Part shown: in pieces, positions 1 to 5,382 of the stretch
Layout of the letters: every line of letters starts with the position of its first letter
How positions within the stretch are numbered: position 1 is the stretch's first letter
Source of the DNA: Methanobacterium sp. UBA8
GTDB taxonomy: Archaea > Methanobacteriota > Methanobacteria > Methanobacteriales > Methanobacteriaceae
NCBI GenBank assembly: GCA_002509665.1
Contig: DADN01000140.1
Location: forward strand, 11,383 to 19,973
Direction: 5' to 3'
Length of the DNA: 8,591 bases
Notes under the pieces: model-generated
What the model saw: the letters and a program-made list of their open reading frames with translations, nothing else
Told to the model about the DNA's origin: nothing
Database searches by the model: none
Translations under genes and position numbers: made by a program

Positions 1-716
1 ATGGGAGTATAATGGGTTGTTATGGCTATCATTCCATATCCCTGGAGTCTTATGTTGAACATTCCTCCAGACATTGAACCGGCACCTGACATCATTTTTA
101 TATCCCAGTCGATGTTTTCTTCAAATGCAAGGATATCGTTTCCATTTACATATAACCTGCTGCCTTCAAGGTTTAGAATGGTTACTCTTTTTCCATCATC
201 GGCGAGAAATAAGTTTCCATATCCTGATGCGGACATAAGCTTACTGCTTTCACCGCTAACCTTTTTCATTATAAATTTATCAATTCCGCCTTCTAGGGAA
301 CTCTGCTTTTTAAATTTCATTTCACCAGTGTAGGCTACCATAGATCCCAGTTTTGCCCAAACCTTACCATTAAGATTAACATCAAGCAGGTAATCGTTTT
401 CAAGCTCGAATATTTCATTACCTTCGAATTTTTCAGCAGTTCTGTCTAAAAACGCTTGAACTGAATATTTACTTGTGTAATCGGTGTTTTTTCCAACGTT
501 TGTTTCTAATCCTTCTTTTGAAGCGGGTTCTGTTTTTCCACCGCAATCTGGGCAAAAATTAGCTTCTTCAACTATTACATTGCATTCGGGACAGTATTTT
601 TCGGATGAAACTTCTGCAGGTGCTTCTTCAGCAACCAGGACTTCTTCTACTTTGCTACCGCACTGCGGGCAAAATTTAGCTTCCCCAACATCTTCTCCAC
701 AATTTGAACAATTCAT
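1..716 (-). CDS. AIM24-family protein with two N-terminal zinc ribbons (partial, C-terminus outside window)
   Basis: An open frame runs from an ATG at 716 to the left edge without a stop, giving 238 residues; the C-terminus is missing. The N-terminus carries two CxxC...CxxC zinc ribbons, with Cys 3/6/16/19 and Cys 42/45/55/58, joined by an acidic Ala/Glu-rich linker. From about residue 80 the protein is Gly- and beta-strand-rich, with phrases such as WAKLGSMVAYTGEMKF and ASGYGNLFLADDG. These are typical of the AIM24 (DUF124) beta-sandwich family. No signal peptide or membrane helix is visible. The start is set by an AGGTGGT ribosome site just upstream (about 719-725). AIM24 proteins have no firmly known biochemical role in archaea; the zinc ribbons suggest protein or nucleic-acid binding, but that is inference. 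It diverges from the small membrane protein at 920, with about 200 bp between them holding both promoters. Family is confident, function is not. Confidence 0.88.
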   Translation of the reverse strand, partial: MNCSNCGEDVGEAKFCPQCGSKVEEVLVAEEAPAEVSSEKYCPECNVIVEEANFCPDCGGKTEPASKEGLETNVGKNTDYTSKYSVQAFLDRTAEKFEGNEIFELENDYLLDVNLNGKVWAKLGSMVAYTGEMKFKKQSSLEGGIDKFIMKKVSGESSKLMSASGYGNLFLADDGKRVTILNLEGSRLYVNGNDILAFEENIDWDIKMMSGAGSMSGGMFNIRLQGYGMIAITTHYTP

Positions 717-734
717 ATGACCACCTTTCCTTTT

Positions 735-749
735 TAGTTAGTGCTAACT
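735..749. promoter_or_regulatory. Inverted repeat TAGTTA-N4-TAACT near the AIM24 start site (candidate operator)
   Basis: The arms AGTTA (736-740) and TAACT (745-749) are perfect reverse complements around GTGC; two further bases inside also pair. It lies about 25-40 bp downstream of the AIM24 TATA box, that is, at or just after the expected transcription start, where a bound repressor would block the polymerase. The same arms with the same 4-bp spacing recur at 2491-2506 upstream of the SDR gene. Operator function is inferred. Confidence 0.4.
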
Positions 750-771
750 GGTGATTAATTGATTAAAGTCC

Positions 772-779
772 TATATAAA
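772..779 (-). promoter_or_regulatory. TATA box for the AIM24 gene
   Basis: On the minus strand this reads TTTATATA, the consensus of Methanobacteriales promoters. It is 56 bp upstream of the ATG at 716, so initiation about 25 bp downstream would leave a leader of roughly 30 nt containing the ribosome site. Confidence 0.6.
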
Positions 780-831
780 TCAGTGCTTTTTATAAGTTTC
801 ATATTTAACTTTGAATTCGCTGATGCCAAAC

Positions 832-839
832 TTTATATA
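832..839 (+). promoter_or_regulatory. TATA box for the small membrane protein gene
   Basis: TTTATATA on the plus strand, 80 bp before the ATG at 920. A start about 25 bp downstream (near 860-865) would fall inside the 15-bp tandem repeat, so the mRNA leader would consist mostly of repeat units. Confidence 0.55.
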
Positions 840-843
840 CGAT

Positions 844-918
844 GATATATAAGATCTCGATATATCGAAAAGTGATATATCAAAAAGGAATATATCTAAA
901 AATGATATAGGAGGAAAC
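844..918 (+). repeat. Five-unit 15-bp tandem repeat, consensus GATATATCNAAAARN, forming promoter/leader of the 920 gene
   Basis: Copies of the core GATATATC or close variants begin at 844, 859, 874, 889 and 904, exactly 15 bp apart. Units two to four share the core plus an A-rich tail; the first is diverged (GATATATAAGATCTC), and the last (GATATAGGAGGAAAC) has become the ribosome site AGGAGG. The core GATATATC is itself a perfect palindrome, so each unit presents a two-fold symmetric site at 15-bp steps. The array sits immediately downstream of the TATA box. It could be a multimeric operator or an unstructured AU-rich leader; simple replication slippage is the null explanation. Confidence 0.8.
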
Positions 919-919
919 C

Positions 920-1102
920 ATGAAAATAGTTGAAAGTTTAAAAAATTATTTCTCTGACAAGAGAAACAGAATAGTCCATGCCACAGTTGGAATTTCAGCA
1001 ATAATCGGTATGCTGTTCAATGTTATAGGTTTCTATGATCGCTTAGCTTTATTTGCAGTAGCTATAGGATTCAATGTACTTAGAATGAGATATATGCCTT
1101 AA
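920..1102 (+). CDS. Small membrane protein, 60 residues, unknown function (weakly DUF2892-like)
   Basis: The start is well supported: AGGAGG at 909-914 lies 5 nt before the ATG, behind a TATA box at 832. The first 18 residues are basic and amphipathic (SLKNYFSDKRNR). One or two hydrophobic stretches follow, about residues 21-37 (ATVGISAIIGMLFNVIG) and 42-53 (LALFAVAIGFNV), ending in a basic RMRYMP tail. This fits a short membrane hairpin with both ends in the cytoplasm. Size and spacing recall the DUF2892/YgaP-type small membrane domain, but the match is weak and the usual end motif is absent. No catalytic or metal-binding residues are visible. It is monocistronic: T6 follows the stop directly and a T8 tract lies at 1167. 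Expression may depend on the unusual repeat leader. Function unknown. Confidence 0.72.
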   Translation: MKIVESLKNYFSDKRNRIVHATVGISAIIGMLFNVIGFYDRLALFAVAIGFNVLRMRYMP

Positions 1103-1174
1103 TTTTTTAATATTTTAAAATTATTAGGCTACATATTGAATTATTTGGATAAAATTAGGTTAAATATTTTTTTT
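1103..1174 (+). terminator. T-rich termination zone after the small membrane protein
   Basis: Six T follow the stop codon at 1103-1108 and eight T occur at 1167-1174. Archaeal RNA polymerase terminates at such U-tracts without needing a hairpin. The zone separates this gene from the convergent gene ending at 1242. Similar AAAATTAGGTTAA and AAAATAGGTTAA strings at 1151 and 1201 are noted without a function. Confidence 0.5.
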
Positions 1175-1241
1175 CTAATTATGAAAAGATAATATGATTC
1201 AAAATAGGTTAATTGCAGTTTTTTGTGTGTAAATTTAGTAT

Positions 1242-1604
1242 TTAATTGGTAGTTGTTTGTTTTTTGTGGAAATCTAATGCATTTAAAGCAAATCGTGAAT
1301 AAGCAGCAGCAGGACCGCCTCCCATTTCTATGGCTACATCTATGGTTTCAAATATCTCTTCATCGGATGCACCAGCCAAATAGGCTTGCTGAACATGCCA
1401 TTCAATGCATGGTTCACATCTAATGACGATGGAAATGGATAGTGCCATGAGCTCCTTATGTTTTTTTGAGAGATCACCCTCTTCAAAAGCTTTTTTTTCT
1501 AATTCAGTAAAGGAGTCATAAACCTTTGAATTTTTTGAAAATCTAGGTTTTAGCTGCTTCCTGCTGGTTGTACTTTGAATAATTTTGTTTTCATCAAATT
1601 TCAT
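1242..1604 (-). CDS. Carboxymuconolactone decarboxylase family protein, AhpD-like CxxC peroxidase/reductase
   Basis: The 120-residue product has the AhpD-type active-site pattern CxxCxxxH at Cys63, Cys66 and His70 (CEPCIEWH). It lies within the helical core 'ELMALSISIVIRC...HVQQAYLAGASDEEIFE' that is standard for the carboxymuconolactone decarboxylase family, followed by a Gly-rich turn (MGGGPAA, 94-100). Family members with this CxxC usually act as thiol-disulfide peroxidase partners rather than decarboxylases, so a cytoplasmic redox or peroxide-defence role is the best inference. The substrate cannot be told. GAGGA lies about 7 nt before the ATG. The gene follows the SDR on the same strand after 49 nt with no clear promoter between, so the two are probably cotranscribed. 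The first 20 residues, rich in Lys, Ser and Thr, are not conserved-looking. Confidence 0.88.
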   Translation of the reverse strand: MKFDENKIIQSTTSRKQLKPRFSKNSKVYDSFTELEKKAFEEGDLSKKHKELMALSISIVIRCEPCIEWHVQQAYLAGASDEEIFETIDVAIEMGGGPAAAYSRFALNALDFHKKQTTTN

Positions 1605-1653
1605 AATTTTTCCTCATTTATAATAAAAAAAGTGGAGAGTTTTCTCTTTTAAA

Positions 1654-2430
1654 TCAGACCACTGAGAAACCACCATCTACAAAAATTGTTTGTCCTGTTA
1701 TATACGAAGACGCATCTGATGAGAGAAATATGATTGGCCCGTTTAATTCTCCTTTTTTAGCCGGACGATTGAGTGGTACAACATTGCTGTATTTTTCCAG
1801 AAATTCTTCGGATTTGAACAGGGTATTTGATGTCATTTCGGATTCAAAAAGAGCGGGAGCGACGGCATTTACTGTAATTCCATATTTTCCATAGGAACAT
1901 GCCATACCCATGGTTAAACCACGAACAGCTGCTTTTGATGCATTGTAAACATGGCGTATGAACATTTCGCTTTTATCACCTGCAATAGAGTTGATAGAAC
2001 TTGTGTTCACGATTTTTCCATAGTTATTTTGCATCATGTGCGGAAGGACATATTTTGAAACCAGAAAGATACCCTTTACATTTACATCCATTCCTTTATC
2101 CCAGTCTTCAACGCTTAAATTATGGACGCCACCACGAACTGCAATGCCTGCATTGTTTAAGAGGATATCTATCTTTCCAAAATATTTAATTACTTCATCA
2201 ACTGCATTTTTGACGCTTTCTTCATTGGCTACGTCACATTGAACAGCGAGAGCCTTTACTCCTCTTGATTCAATTTCTTTTGCTAAGGACTCTAATCTTT
2301 CTTTTCTCCTTGCTAAAAGGGCGACATTAGCGCCTTCTTGTGCGTATGCTATTGCTGCGTCTGCTCCAAGACCACCTGAAGCACCTGTCACAACTGCTAC
2401 TTTTCCTCTCAAATCGAAATAATTTTTCAT
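1654..2430 (-). CDS. SDR-family NADP-dependent oxidoreductase (classical, FabG/gluconate dehydrogenase-like)
   Basis: A complete classical short-chain dehydrogenase of 258 residues. It shows the nucleotide motif TGASGGLG (15-22), Asp66, NNAG (92-95), catalytic Asn117 in VNVKG, the Ser pair at 144-145, YNASK with Tyr162 and Lys166, and the C-terminal VDGGF. Arg41-Arg42 after the second strand favour NADP(H) over NAD(H). The loop between the catalytic Ser and Tyr is about four residues longer than in FabG, as in some sugar-acid and polyol dehydrogenases. Substrate cannot be assigned; a carbonyl or secondary hydroxyl is all the family implies. A strong GGAGG site (2438-2442) precedes the ATG. 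The downstream CxxC protein is probably in the same operon. A palindrome at 2491-2506 lies upstream. Its closest functional tie in this window may be the alcohol-oxidation genes across the TetR regulator, but that is inference. Confidence 0.93.
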   Translation of the reverse strand: MKNYFDLRGKVAVVTGASGGLGADAAIAYAQEGANVALLARRKERLESLAKEIESRGVKALAVQCDVANEESVKNAVDEVIKYFGKIDILLNNAGIAVRGGVHNLSVEDWDKGMDVNVKGIFLVSKYVLPHMMQNNYGKIVNTSSINSIAGDKSEMFIRHVYNASKAAVRGLTMGMACSYGKYGITVNAVAPALFESEMTSNTLFKSEEFLEKYSNVVPLNRPAKKGELNGPIIFLSSDASSYITGQTIFVDGGFSVV

Positions 2431-2490
2431 TTAATTTCCTCCGAATTTGTTGTGTTAAACTCCTACACAAAAGTAATTATTTATTTGTTA

Positions 2491-2506
2491 TAGTTATAAT
2501 TAACTA
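2491..2506. promoter_or_regulatory. Inverted repeat TAGTTA-TAAT-TAACTA upstream of the SDR operon (candidate operator)
   Basis: A perfect 6-4-6 inverted repeat 60 bp upstream of the SDR start, within the A+T-rich promoter zone. The arms and spacing match those at 735-749 in the AIM24 promoter. The SDR TATA box itself cannot be fixed because several AT-rich candidates occur between 2505 and 2550. A shared repressor is the simplest reading, unproven. Confidence 0.4.
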
Positions 2507-2694
2507 AATAAATTAGAAAATAAATTTCGATTTGATTAATCTTTTATAATTATGTTTTAAAATTTAATATGCCTTAATATACATCAAAATAATGTATTTA
2601 ATGAATTATTTTCACTATTATGGCTATTAAAGGTTAAAATTATAAAATAAATTTTTAAAATAGTAAATAAATGTAAATATATGTAATTAAACAA

Positions 2695-2988
2695 TTAATT
2701 TTTTATTTCTGCTGAATAAACGCTGATATCAATTTTTTCAGCTAAAATATCTTCTGTGGCTGTACCAAATACTTTGAAATGTTCTGTTTGCATATGTGCA
2801 TGTAAAAGTTCAAAATTTTCCCATTGTTCAAGCATTACTAAAACATCCTTATTTTCAGTGCTTGCATATAAATTGTAGCTGATACATCCCAGGTCTGAAC
2901 GACTTGATGTTATTAAATCTTGTGCTTTTGCGATAATATTGTCTCTTTCACCTGATTTTGCTGTTATTTTAGCAGTTACCATGATCAT
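2695..2988 (-). CDS. Antibiotic biosynthesis monooxygenase (ABM)-fold protein, YgiN-like
   Basis: I place the start at the ATG at 2988 (MIMVTAKI), because AAGGAGATGAG lies just before it. The in-frame ATG at 3015 would add nine residues that run across this ribosome site. The resulting 97-residue protein has the ABM ferredoxin-like pattern: an opening strand MIMVTAKITAKSGERD, helix one, 'GCISYNLYAS', 'VLVMLEQWENFELLHAHMQTEHFK' with the conserved Glu-x-Trp and His residues, and a final strand. Family members are small dimers including quinol monooxygenases (YgiN), haem-degrading enzymes and proteins of unknown role. None of the haem-ligand patterns is certain here, and quinol chemistry is unexpected in a methanogen lacking quinones. 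It has its own TATA box at 3065, so it is probably transcribed separately from the TetR gene. Confidence 0.85.
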   Translation of the reverse strand: MIMVTAKITAKSGERDNIIAKAQDLITSSRSDLGCISYNLYASTENKDVLVMLEQWENFELLHAHMQTEHFKVFGTATEDILAEKIDISVYSAEIKN

Positions 2989-3017
2989 GTTCTCATCTCC
3001 TTTAAAGAATTTCATCT

Positions 3018-3033
3018 ATTCGATGTTTCGAAT
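3018..3033. promoter_or_regulatory. Inverted repeat ATTCGA-TGTT-TCGAAT in the leader of the ABM gene (candidate operator)
   Basis: A perfect 6-4-6 palindrome lying about 32-47 bp downstream of the ABM TATA box, at or just after the expected transcription start. This size and place suit a TetR-type dimer site, and the TetR gene is the next one upstream. The arms differ from those of the TAGTTA palindromes, so if it is an operator it probably belongs to another regulator. Confidence 0.4.
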
Positions 3034-3064
3034 GCCACTGTTAATTGTAATGGTATCATCATAA

Positions 3065-3072
3065 TATATAAA
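3065..3072 (-). promoter_or_regulatory. TATA box for the ABM gene
   Basis: TTTATATA on the minus strand, 77 bp before the chosen ATG at 2988. Initiation near 3040 would give a leader of about 50 nt containing the palindrome at 3018-3033 and the AAGGAGATGAG ribosome site. Confidence 0.6.
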
Positions 3073-3112
3073 CATAGCGAATGCTCTCTTTGTAGTGGAT
3101 ATTGGGATCTAA

Positions 3113-3149
3113 AACAAGTATTCTAGTCTTAGGGATAATAGACCTTGTT
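3113..3149 (-). terminator. Bulged hairpin between the TetR and ABM genes (possible TetR terminator)
   Basis: AACAAG (3113-3118) pairs with CTTGTT (3144-3149), and GTCT (3126-3129) with AGAC (3140-3143), enclosing a 10-nt loop with a one-sided 7-nt bulge. On the minus strand it lies about 45 nt past the TetR stop and is followed by TTTT. The stem is modest, so this is a weak call. Confidence 0.3.
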
Positions 3150-3194
3150 AAAATGATATGGAGAATTAAAAAGAGATTTATGTATTTTTAAGGT

Positions 3195-3806
3195 TTATTT
3201 TTTTATGAAATTCCACATCTGATCTATATTGGATTCCATTCTTTTTTCTAAGGGCATTTCGGGCATTCCTATCCACATAATAACTGTTCCCACCATGATA
3301 GTTTGAATAGTTAACGAAAGTTCAGTGGAGTCAATATCATCTCTTATTATGCCTTGAGCCATACCGTCATCTATTACTTCTTTAATGAATTCATGGAGGT
3401 CGTAATAAAATTCTGTGTAGTGTTTACTTATTATATCATATTTTTGAACACCTTCAAAGAGCAGCAGGTGTAAAGTCCTGTAATCTATTTTCTCAGCACT
3501 TTCGCATAGCTGTGTGGTTTCGTTGATGGTTGAGTCATCTCCAACGATTAAAAGTATCACAGCTTTTAATTTTTCTTTAGGCGTGCCTTCACATTTCCTT
3601 ATTTGTTCTATGATTGAGCTAAAATAGCTAAATATGTATTTGTTAATTACTTCCACAAGTAGAGTATCTTTGCTGTTGAAGTGATAGTAGAATCCGCCGG
3701 TGGTTATGTCTGATTCTCTTATAATTTCATTTAAAGAAACATCGGCAAATCCTTTTTCTAGAAATAGCTTAAAAGCTGTTTCCATGATTCTAACTTTTGT
3801 ATCCAT
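3195..3806 (-). CDS. TetR/AcrR-family transcriptional regulator
   Basis: I choose the ATG at 3806 (MDTKVRIME), giving 203 residues. AAGGA at 3812-3816 is correctly spaced from it, whereas the in-frame ATG at 3812 overlaps this ribosome site and the one at 3845 has none. The N-terminal 55 residues are a TetR helix-turn-helix: 'METAFKLFLEKGFADVSLNEI' followed by the recognition segment TTGGFYYHFNSKDTLL. The rest is the alpha-helical ligand-binding and dimer domain, without recognisable ligand residues. It is transcribed away from the alcohol dehydrogenase gene across a 452-bp region, the usual arrangement for a TetR repressor of its divergent neighbour. Its own leader holds nested inverted repeats (3866-3899) that could serve autoregulation. 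TetR proteins usually sense small hydrophobic molecules; an alcohol, ketone or aldehyde is a reasonable guess only. Confidence 0.92.
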   Translation of the reverse strand: MDTKVRIMETAFKLFLEKGFADVSLNEIIRESDITTGGFYYHFNSKDTLLVEVINKYIFSYFSSIIEQIRKCEGTPKEKLKAVILLIVGDDSTINETTQLCESAEKIDYRTLHLLLFEGVQKYDIISKHYTEFYYDLHEFIKEVIDDGMAQGIIRDDIDSTELSLTIQTIMVGTVIMWIGMPEMPLEKRMESNIDQMWNFIKK

Positions 3807-3865
3807 GTACATCCTTCTTTTTAATTGTTGGTAAAATTCTGGCACGGCAATAGATCACGTGCTGC

Positions 3866-3899
3866 GCTACTTCAAAATTTGATAACATTATAGAGTAGC
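3866..3899. promoter_or_regulatory. Nested inverted repeats at the TetR gene start region
   Basis: An outer pair, GCTACT (3866-3871) and AGTAGC (3894-3899), encloses part of the compact palindrome TCAAA-A-TTTGA (3872-3882). It lies at the expected transcription start of the TetR gene, given the TATA-like box at 3913-3920. It could be an autoregulatory operator or a leader hairpin. Confidence 0.35.
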
Positions 3900-3912
3900 A
3901 TTGATCATATTA

Positions 3913-3920
3913 ATATATTT
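3913..3920 (-). promoter_or_regulatory. Probable TATA box for the TetR gene
   Basis: On the minus strand this reads AAATATAT, preceded by purines (AAGGA), resembling a BRE plus TATA box. It would start transcription near 3890, leaving a leader of about 80 nt. Other AT-rich strings nearby make the assignment tentative. Confidence 0.35.
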
Positions 3921-3967
3921 TCCTTTTTCAATGTTTACATTATAAGGCTTTTTTACTAGCTACATGC

Positions 3968-3996
3968 AGTATAAAAGTATGTGCACCATTTATACT
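3968..3996. repeat. 8-bp inverted repeat AGTATAAA / TTTATACT followed by a T-rich run
   Basis: Perfect 8-bp arms (3968-3975 and 3989-3996) around a 13-nt loop, with an ATTTTTTA run directly after on the plus strand. It looks like a small terminator, yet no plus-strand gene lies upstream of it. It may instead be a binding site or the end of an unrecognised short transcript. Confidence 0.35.
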
Positions 3997-4147
3997 ATTT
4001 TTTAATATATTATTGTCTTTTTATAAAGTTTAACAGGTATAATGGAATTTCCAATCACTAAAAAGGTACATATTTCAGTTTTATAGGTATATATCTTACT
4101 TATTTTCGATAAATATCCTATAAAAGCTCTGTTTGGGTTAATTAGAA

Positions 4148-4161
4148 AGAGAACACTCTCT
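4148..4161. promoter_or_regulatory. Inverted repeat AGAGA-ACAC-TCTCT upstream of the alcohol dehydrogenase promoter
   Basis: A perfect 5-4-5 palindrome 45 bp upstream of the alcohol dehydrogenase TATA box. That position suits an activator more than a repressor. Its arms do not match the other palindromes of the window. Confidence 0.3.
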
Positions 4162-4205
4162 ACAAATATAAATGATTAATCGTTACAGACCAAGTATTCG
4201 GTATG

Positions 4206-4213
4206 TTTATATA
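4206..4213 (+). promoter_or_regulatory. TATA box for the alcohol dehydrogenase operon
   Basis: TTTATATA, 45 bp before the start codon of the dehydrogenase. It would give a leader of about 20-25 nt containing GAGGTGA (4247-4253). Box and ribosome site are among the closest to consensus in the window, suggesting strong expression when derepressed. Confidence 0.7.
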
Positions 4214-4258
4214 TCAGAACTCACAACCCTTACTCAAGAGTTAAACGAGGTGAAGTAA

Positions 4259-5338
4259 ATGAAAGGATTTGCTATGACAGCACCAAATAAAGTAGAATGG
4301 ATAGAAAAAGAAAAACCAAAAGCTGGATCTAAAGATGCTATTATAAAGCCAACAGCTCTTGCACCATGTAGTTCAGATATTCACACAGTATGGGAAGGTG
4401 GTTTAGATCTTGGAGGCGATATTCGTATTTTAGGTCACGAGGCAATAGGTATTGTTGATTCCGTTGGAGATGAAGTTAAAGACTTTAAACCGGGTGATAA
4501 AGTAATAGTACCTGCAATTACTCCTAATTGGAGTGCAAAAGCTTCACAGTGCGGTTTTCACCAGCATGCAGACTGTTTATTGGGGGGATATCAATTTACC
4601 TTCATAAGAGATGGTTCCATGTCAGAATATTTCCTTGTTAACGACGCTGATGCAAACTTAGCCATTCAACCTGATGATATGTCTGATGAAGCAGCACTTA
4701 TGATCACTGATATGGTTACTACTGGTTTTAGTGGTGCTGAAAATGCTAATATTCAAATTGGTGATACTGTTGCAGTTATAGGTATTGGACCAGTTGGTCT
4801 ATGTGCTGTGGCTGGTGCAAAATTAAGGGGTGCTGGAAGATTATTTGCTGTAGGTAGTCGCCCTGATTGTGTAAATATAGCTAAACAGTATGGAGCTACT
4901 GATATAGTTAACTACAAAAAAGGGGATATAGTAGAACAAATTCTAGCTGAAACTGACGGAATAGGTGTTGATGCCGTAGTTGTAGCTGGTGGTAACTCTG
5001 AAACATTTGCACAGGGAATTCAAATGGCTAAACCAGGTTCAACAATTTCGAACATTAACTACTTTGGTACTCAAAATTATAAAAGTGCTGGAGACATACT
5101 GCCAATCCCTCGTGATGCATGGGGAGCAGGTATGGCGCATAAAACCATTACTGGCGGACTATGCCCAGGTGGTCGAGTTCGAATGGAACAACTTGTGAAC
5201 GTTGTAGAAAGTGGACGCATGGATCCTGGATTATTGATTACTCACAGATTCAATGGGCTTGAGAAAGTTGAAGATGCTCTTTACCTGATGAAAGACAAGC
5301 CACGAGATTTAATCAAACCTATGGTCCTAGTAGAATAA
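4259..5338 (+). CDS. adh: NADP-dependent zinc secondary alcohol dehydrogenase
   Basis: The 359-residue protein resembles the thermophilic NADP-dependent secondary alcohol dehydrogenase (TBADH type) along its whole length, beginning MKGFAM and including 'LAPCSSDIHTV', 'GHEAIG', 'PVGLCAVAGAKLRGAGR' and 'GGLCPGGRVRME'. The catalytic zinc ligands are Cys37, His60 and Asp151, with Glu61 beside them; Ser39 and His42 fit the proton relay. No structural-zinc cysteine quartet is present, as in TBADH. The Rossmann motif is GIGPVG (175-180). Gly199-Ser200-Arg201 and Tyr219 match the residues that give NADP specificity. It should convert 2-propanol or 2-butanol to the ketone with NADPH formation, in the cytoplasm and reversibly. 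An insertion of several residues around 270-280 makes it slightly longer than TBADH. GAGGTGA lies 5 nt before the start. It leads an operon with the F420H2:NADP oxidoreductase, the partner expected in alcohol-oxidising methanogens. Confidence 0.95.
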   Translation: MKGFAMTAPNKVEWIEKEKPKAGSKDAIIKPTALAPCSSDIHTVWEGGLDLGGDIRILGHEAIGIVDSVGDEVKDFKPGDKVIVPAITPNWSAKASQCGFHQHADCLLGGYQFTFIRDGSMSEYFLVNDADANLAIQPDDMSDEAALMITDMVTTGFSGAENANIQIGDTVAVIGIGPVGLCAVAGAKLRGAGRLFAVGSRPDCVNIAKQYGATDIVNYKKGDIVEQILAETDGIGVDAVVVAGGNSETFAQGIQMAKPGSTISNINYFGTQNYKSAGDILPIPRDAWGAGMAHKTITGGLCPGGRVRMEQLVNVVESGRMDPGLLITHRFNGLEKVEDALYLMKDKPRDLIKPMVLVE

Positions 5339-5348
5339 ATAACATTCA

Positions 5349-5360
5349 TTTTTTCTTTTT
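5349..5360 (+). other. T-rich tract between the alcohol dehydrogenase and npdG
   Basis: Six T, a C and five T lie in the 44-nt gap. A U-rich tract like this can cause partial termination in archaea, which would lower npdG expression relative to the dehydrogenase. No separate TATA box for npdG is evident, so cotranscription is still favoured. Confidence 0.35.
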
Positions 5361-5382
5361 AAAATAAAATTGTGGTGATAAT

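Larger units (their letters stand above)
3807..4258. other. 452-bp divergent control region between TetR and alcohol dehydrogenase genes
   Basis: No open frame with a ribosome site is visible here. Beside the entries listed separately, it holds TGGAA-T-TTCCA (4043-4053), three AGGTA strings at 4035, 4064 and 4085 without regular spacing, and ACTC-AA-GAGT (4232-4241) in the alcohol dehydrogenase leader. The region is far longer than the other promoters in the window. It may carry distal regulator sites or a small RNA; neither can be shown from sequence alone. Confidence 0.6.

Noticed and set aside
484..720. 78-codon plus-strand frame opposite the AIM24 gene
   Set aside because: The opposite strand encodes two textbook zinc ribbons, so this frame is a shadow.
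844..918. CRISPR-like array
   Set aside because: Units are contiguous 15-bp tandem copies without unique spacers, and no cas gene is present.
780..1001. 73-codon minus-strand open frame with a repeated FDIS motif
   Set aside because: The repeat is only the translation of the 15-bp DNA array (15 bp is five codons). It covers both divergent promoters and overlaps the well-supported small gene.
2507..2694. Possible small gene or RNA in the A+T-rich spacer between ABM and SDR genes
   Set aside because: Only low-complexity A+T sequence with stops in all frames and a TTAATAT-GCC-TTAATAT direct repeat; nothing supports a feature.
3807..3845. Longer TetR start at 3845
   Set aside because: No ribosome site there, while AAGGA is correctly placed for the ATG at 3806; the extra residues precede the usual TetR N-terminus.
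4914..4923. TAGTTAACTA palindrome inside the alcohol dehydrogenase gene
   Set aside because: Resembles the shared operator arms but lacks the 4-bp spacer and lies in conserved coding sequence (DIVNYK).
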